A stretch of 64,000 nt of DNA from Leptodontidium sp. MPI-SDFR-AT-0119 (lineage: Eukaryota; Ascomycota; Leotiomycetes; Helotiales; Leptodontidiaceae): NCBI GenBank assembly GCA_020726505.1, contig JAHLEZ010000018.1:1612001-1676000 (forward strand). Direction: 5' to 3'. Position 1 is the first letter of the stretch; the number at the start of each line of letters is the position of its first letter. A program made the translations under genes and the position numbers. Shown piece by piece: positions 60,469 to 64,000 of this stretch. Below the pieces are notes generated by a model that saw only the letters and a program-made list of their open reading frames with translations, made no database searches and was not told the origin of the DNA.

Positions 60469-62014
60469 CTACAAACTTCCAATTTTCTGGAAGACGTGAC
60501 GAATAACATCCGACGTCATCTTGGCAATATATTCGACATCAGCTTTGGTGACAATATAAGTTGGGGCTAATATCACGTGGTCTCCCCTGATACCATCCAC
60601 AGTTCCCGTACCAGGGTACAGTGTCATGTTGAAGGGCGGTGAGATTGCAGTGTCATGGACCTTCTGAGCAACGCCCAGCATCGGATCAAATGGCTCCTTG
60701 GTCTCCTTATCCTTCACGAATTCAAGACCCCAAAAAAGTCCTCGCCCACGGATATCACCAACGTTGGGGTGATCGCCTAAAAGAGACTGGAGACACTTTT
60801 CGAGGTACGCGCCTTGGATCCTGACATTTTCCATCAAGTTCTCCTCACGCTTGATTCTCTGCACCTCAAGTGCTGCGGCAGCTTGCACCGGCATCCCTTG
60901 GTAGGTTTGGCCGTGAATGAATTGACCACTGCCATCCAACAATGCATTGACCACCTTGTGTGAGATCAGGACCGCGGCAATTGGTTGATAGCCACCACCC
61001 AGACCCTTTCCGATGGTTTGAATGTCTGGGACAACATCCTCGTCCTGCCAAGCATGCAAAGTACCACAACGCCCCATGCCACTCATTACCTCATCGAAAA
61101 TGAGTAACGCCCCATGCTTGTGACAGACATCTCTCATAGCTTTCAGGTAGCCTGGGACAGATGGAACGCAACCCAGTGCGGCTCCCACCACCGGCTCTGC
61201 TACGAAACCAATAATAGTCTCCGGGCCTAGTTCCTGGAACTTCGCTTCCAGCTCCGCAGCTTTCCTTCTTACAAATGAAGCATCGGACTCTCCTCCCAGA
61301 CGCTGCCTGTACGCATTGCATGCAGATACCTGGTGTACGTTGGTCATGAGGAAGGGCTCGTACGGTGCTCTGCGGGCGACATTCCCAGATATGCCAAGGG
61401 CTCCGATTGTATTACCATGATAAGAGCCCTCCCGGGCGATGAAGTTCACACGAGAAGTTTTCTTGTCATTCTCATAAAAGAATTGCCGGGCCAGTTTGAT
61501 GGTCGCTTCCATTGCTTCGGAACCTGACGATGAAAATTAAATATGCACATTGGCTCGGAATTGGGAACCAACCTGAGCCCGTCAAATATACTCTGGCCAT
61601 CTTTCCTTCAGTGCCACTAATCAACTCCTGGCAGAGTTCCTCAACAATTTCCGAACCCCAAAAGGTAGACGCAAGGTAGGCTATCCCAGTACTCATTTGG
61701 GCGGAGACGGCGTTGATGGCCCTCTGGTTACCGTATCCTAAGCATGATACTGCTGCTCCAGACGTGGCATCGAATATCCTTCGTCCGTCCGAGAGGTATA
61801 GGTAGTTGCCCTTGCCGCCCTTGACAACTGAGTAGGACTTGTGGAGGTTCCGGTCGAATAGAAATTGAGTTCGTTTGAGGCTATTCTTAGAGGTTGATCC
61901 ATACGTCAACGAAGTATGCCAGTAGGTAAGATGCACACCATTGCTGAGAGCTGCAGAAACTGCTTGCTCGTGGTGTTCAAGCTCGGTGATAGCGGATGGA
62001 GACATTACGAACAA
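60469..62014 (-). CDS. Class-III PLP-dependent aminotransferase, two exons
   Basis: Exons 62014-61573 and 61523-60469 (49-nt intron GTTGGT...CGTCAG) give 1497 nt, 498 aa. Signatures: VYLTGSGSEAMEATIKLAR (across the intron; cofactor phosphate site), REGSYHGNTIGALGISG, FDEVMSGMGRCG with the Asp that contacts the pyridine nitrogen, and QTIGKGLGGGY with Lys at about residue 320 forming the Schiff base. The first ~60 residues are an extra N-terminal stretch. The family includes acetylornithine, GABA, omega-amino and DAPA aminotransferases; the substrate cannot be fixed from sequence. An in-frame ATG at 62005 would also serve as start. No lesion. Confidence 0.85.
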
Positions 62015-63575
62015 AGATAGATTTTAGGATTGGAATCGATTGTCCACAAAATTGGTCGAAAAAGAGGATGAGATATAATGGACGGCCCTTGCAGACAATG
62101 GTGGTCATGGGTATAAGTGCAAAAGGAGAAACGGACTTTGAAAATATGGATGGAAGTACGTGTATTATCTCTCTTGAAACAGAAGCAGGGAGGAAGGGAG
62201 GAGGGAAGATAGCTGGACTTATATACACAGTAAGACGGGTACTGAGAACGTCAGCTATGAGTGCACTAGACTTAATGCAACTATCTAGCGCTAGGTCAAG
62301 TGTTCACGTTAGAATTTTAGGGTGGATGTTTTGATAAGGATTTTTGATGGGAGGAGATTGTTACCTTGGTCAAAAGATTCAATCGGGCTTGATACTTCAT
62401 GCGTGGGGCAGACCACACTGCCGAAGCACGAATTTCGGCGTCGCCATCCCGGACAGACCGAAGTCGACCTGACGATAACAACTCAACGGATTCTCCCTTT
62501 CACGTGAAAATTTCCTGGAGTTCACTTTTAAATCAACCTCCCAAATTGAATGAAGCAAGATATTCGCCCAACGGTTGATACTCACTGATTGATTGCTTTT
62601 TCCTCTATATTTAGGCTTCGCTTAATAGATGCTAGTGGCCGCGGAAACGACCCGATCCTCTTGAGGTCAGGGGGCGGCTCCCAACAGTTAGCTCGCACAA
62701 AGTTTTGGGGGTCCCAACAGGGGTGAACTGTTCACAAAAAAGGGGAAAGATGCTGCATTTAACGGGTGTTGAATATCTTGGTAAATTACAAAATGAAGCT
62801 ATACAAGAGAGACTTGTAGCCCGAAGTCCTTTCCTTGTCCGTGAGTTGCTGTCAAATACTCAAAATAGCCCCTAATGTCTTCCCTGACTTAATCCAGCTC
62901 CTCATACACTCCTCAGCCTCAATCCCGTCAGGAAGGAGGCTGCTCTCTTGTCCATAAAACAAAATAAGAACAAGTAGGGCAAAATCGAATAATCTGTGAT
63001 TTAATAAAGATTGTAGTTGTTGTTCTCTAGTAGCTATAAAGGAAGCTAGAGGTTGATTTTGTTGAAAATTATCAACCGAACCAAACACGTGACTCACGTG
63101 ACACCACAATATTCAAAATAAACCATCCACCTTTATAACTGCCCCTTTATACTAGAAGAGAGTAGAATCAATTTTGTACTCGAGAAGAGGCGTTTAACCA
63201 CTGCGGATATGCCGGGATAGAAAATATATCTCTAGCCATTTGCGCCAATATCCCTTCCACTCGCCTTTCGAACGTTTTGCCTTTGACCTCTGAAGTGGAG
63301 TCGAATCAACTTATTATAAGAAGTTAATATATATAGCGAAAGTTAGTTAATATATAAAATAAAGCCTCTAACCTTACGATTAACACGAAGCCGGTGGGCG
63401 AACGCGACAGAGTGATCTAACACTTTCTTATAATATAAATATTAATATAAAAGGACCGGAATTTTACCTTTGTATATAAAATCGTTAATTCAACTGTGTC
63501 TTTGAAATAGCTCTCTAATTCGACCTCTTATTCGGCCTCCCATTAAGACTATCGTCGCTTTATAAGCAGTCCTTA
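62015..63575. other. Intergenic, promoter side of the aminotransferase, then AT-rich repeat edge
   Basis: No gene is supported. From about 63300 the sequence becomes AT-rich and RIP-like. Confidence 0.4.
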
Positions 63576-63749
63576 TGTCATTATACTCGGGTAGTACTAC
63601 TAATTCCGATGTAAAATCGATACATTTAAGGGGTAAAATCCTATGTGGTAAAATGTGTATTTAAAGAAAGGAAAGCTTTGTATAAGAGCTTTCCTTAAAT
63701 GCTCGATAAGCGAGCATATAACTAGAACATAACGATTATTAAACTAACA
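63576..63749 (-). repeat. LTR related to family 1 (31876-32050), opposite orientation
   Basis: 174 bp; its reverse complement starts TGTTAGTTTAATAATCGTTA and matches the solo LTR at 31876-32050 through the GCTCGCTTATCGAGCATTTA and ATTTTACCCCTTAAATGT segments. The right flank is interrupted one base later by the gypsy-family LTR. Confidence 0.7.
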
Positions 63750-63750
63750 C

Positions 63751-63999
63751 TGTGACGCTTGCCCTAAAAAGACGGCAATCACGTGTAACTGACGCCTCAC
63801 ATATTAACACAAGAGACATATGACGATATTAAGTATTAACTTAGAATCTACAACTATAAAGGAAAGAAGGTATAGAAAGAAGAAGTCTATATATAAGAGG
63901 TCGGTATACCTAGCACTATAGTAATCTCGGTACGTCCCGATCGGGCAATACTAAGTGGAGCCGGTGGAAATAAGGCTCTAAGTAGCGATAGTCGTTACA
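63751..63999 (-). repeat. Third copy of the gypsy-family LTR, at the window edge
   Basis: 249 bp, TGTGACGCTTGCCCTAAAAA to GTCGTTACA, colinear with 41474-41720 with a 2-nt insertion and several transitions. The base after it is C, as inside the full element (CTACCCCC), and not A as a duplicated AACAC would need, so a full element probably continues beyond the window. Confidence 0.8.
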
Positions 64000-64000
64000 C

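Noticed and set aside
63576..63749. Solo LTR with a clean duplication
   Set aside because: The left flank CCTTA cannot be matched on the right because another LTR begins one base later.

Overview
The window looks like accessory, repeat-rich DNA of a filamentous ascomycete (Pezizomycotina). The reasons are short GT-AG introns of 43 to 154 nt, a fungal-type PDR (ABC-G) transporter, a modin-like protein, a RasGEF, and transposons carrying repeat-induced point mutation (RIP)-like damage: long AT-rich stretches, premature stops that are nearly always TAG or TGA at tryptophan or glutamine positions, and two LTRs of one element that differ by 13 changes, all transitions. No rRNA, tRNA or CRISPR array was seen. 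Left part (1-20.5 kb): a C-terminal gene fragment; a large, mildly damaged gene of unknown function (661-4175, +); a gene model joining an OTT_1508-like deaminase domain to a MYND zinc finger in one reading frame (4741-7688, -); a 3.47 kb Tc1/mariner-type element with 40-bp perfect terminal repeats that carries a second, unrelated ORF besides its broken transposase (7978-11446); an unrecognised ORF; a three-exon modin-like gene (14287-16840, +); short tandem and inverted repeats; and the frameshifted tail of a NACHT-type NLR (19210-20402, -). Middle part (20.5-31 kb): an apparently intact 11-exon, 1517-aa PDR multidrug transporter (21073-26166, -), a small zinc-ribbon protein, a 104-aa PLDc_N-like membrane peptide, and relics of LINE elements. 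Repeat block (31-49 kb): a MITE-like element, four solo LTRs each flanked by a 5-bp target-site duplication, a relic with a weak hAT-like stretch, an almost intact Tad-like LINE (35289-41070, -) with poly(A) tail and 12-13 bp target-site duplication, and a full-length but RIP-damaged Ty3/gypsy chromodomain element (41474-48922, -) with 247-bp LTRs and a 5-bp duplication. Right part (49-64 kb): a patatin-like pseudogene with a perfect 60-bp in-frame tandem duplication, an intact SDR gene (53939-54747, +), a possible small secreted cysteine-rich exon, a RasGEF gene (57719-59260, -), a class-III aminotransferase (60469-62014, -), and an LTR pair at the right edge, one of the same family as the gypsy element. 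Modin-like, NACHT, patatin and deaminase-MYND genes, intact or decayed, lie within one window. These are families repeatedly associated with fungal non-self recognition and cell death, so a fast-evolving recognition island is a reasonable hypothesis. It is inference from gene content only.
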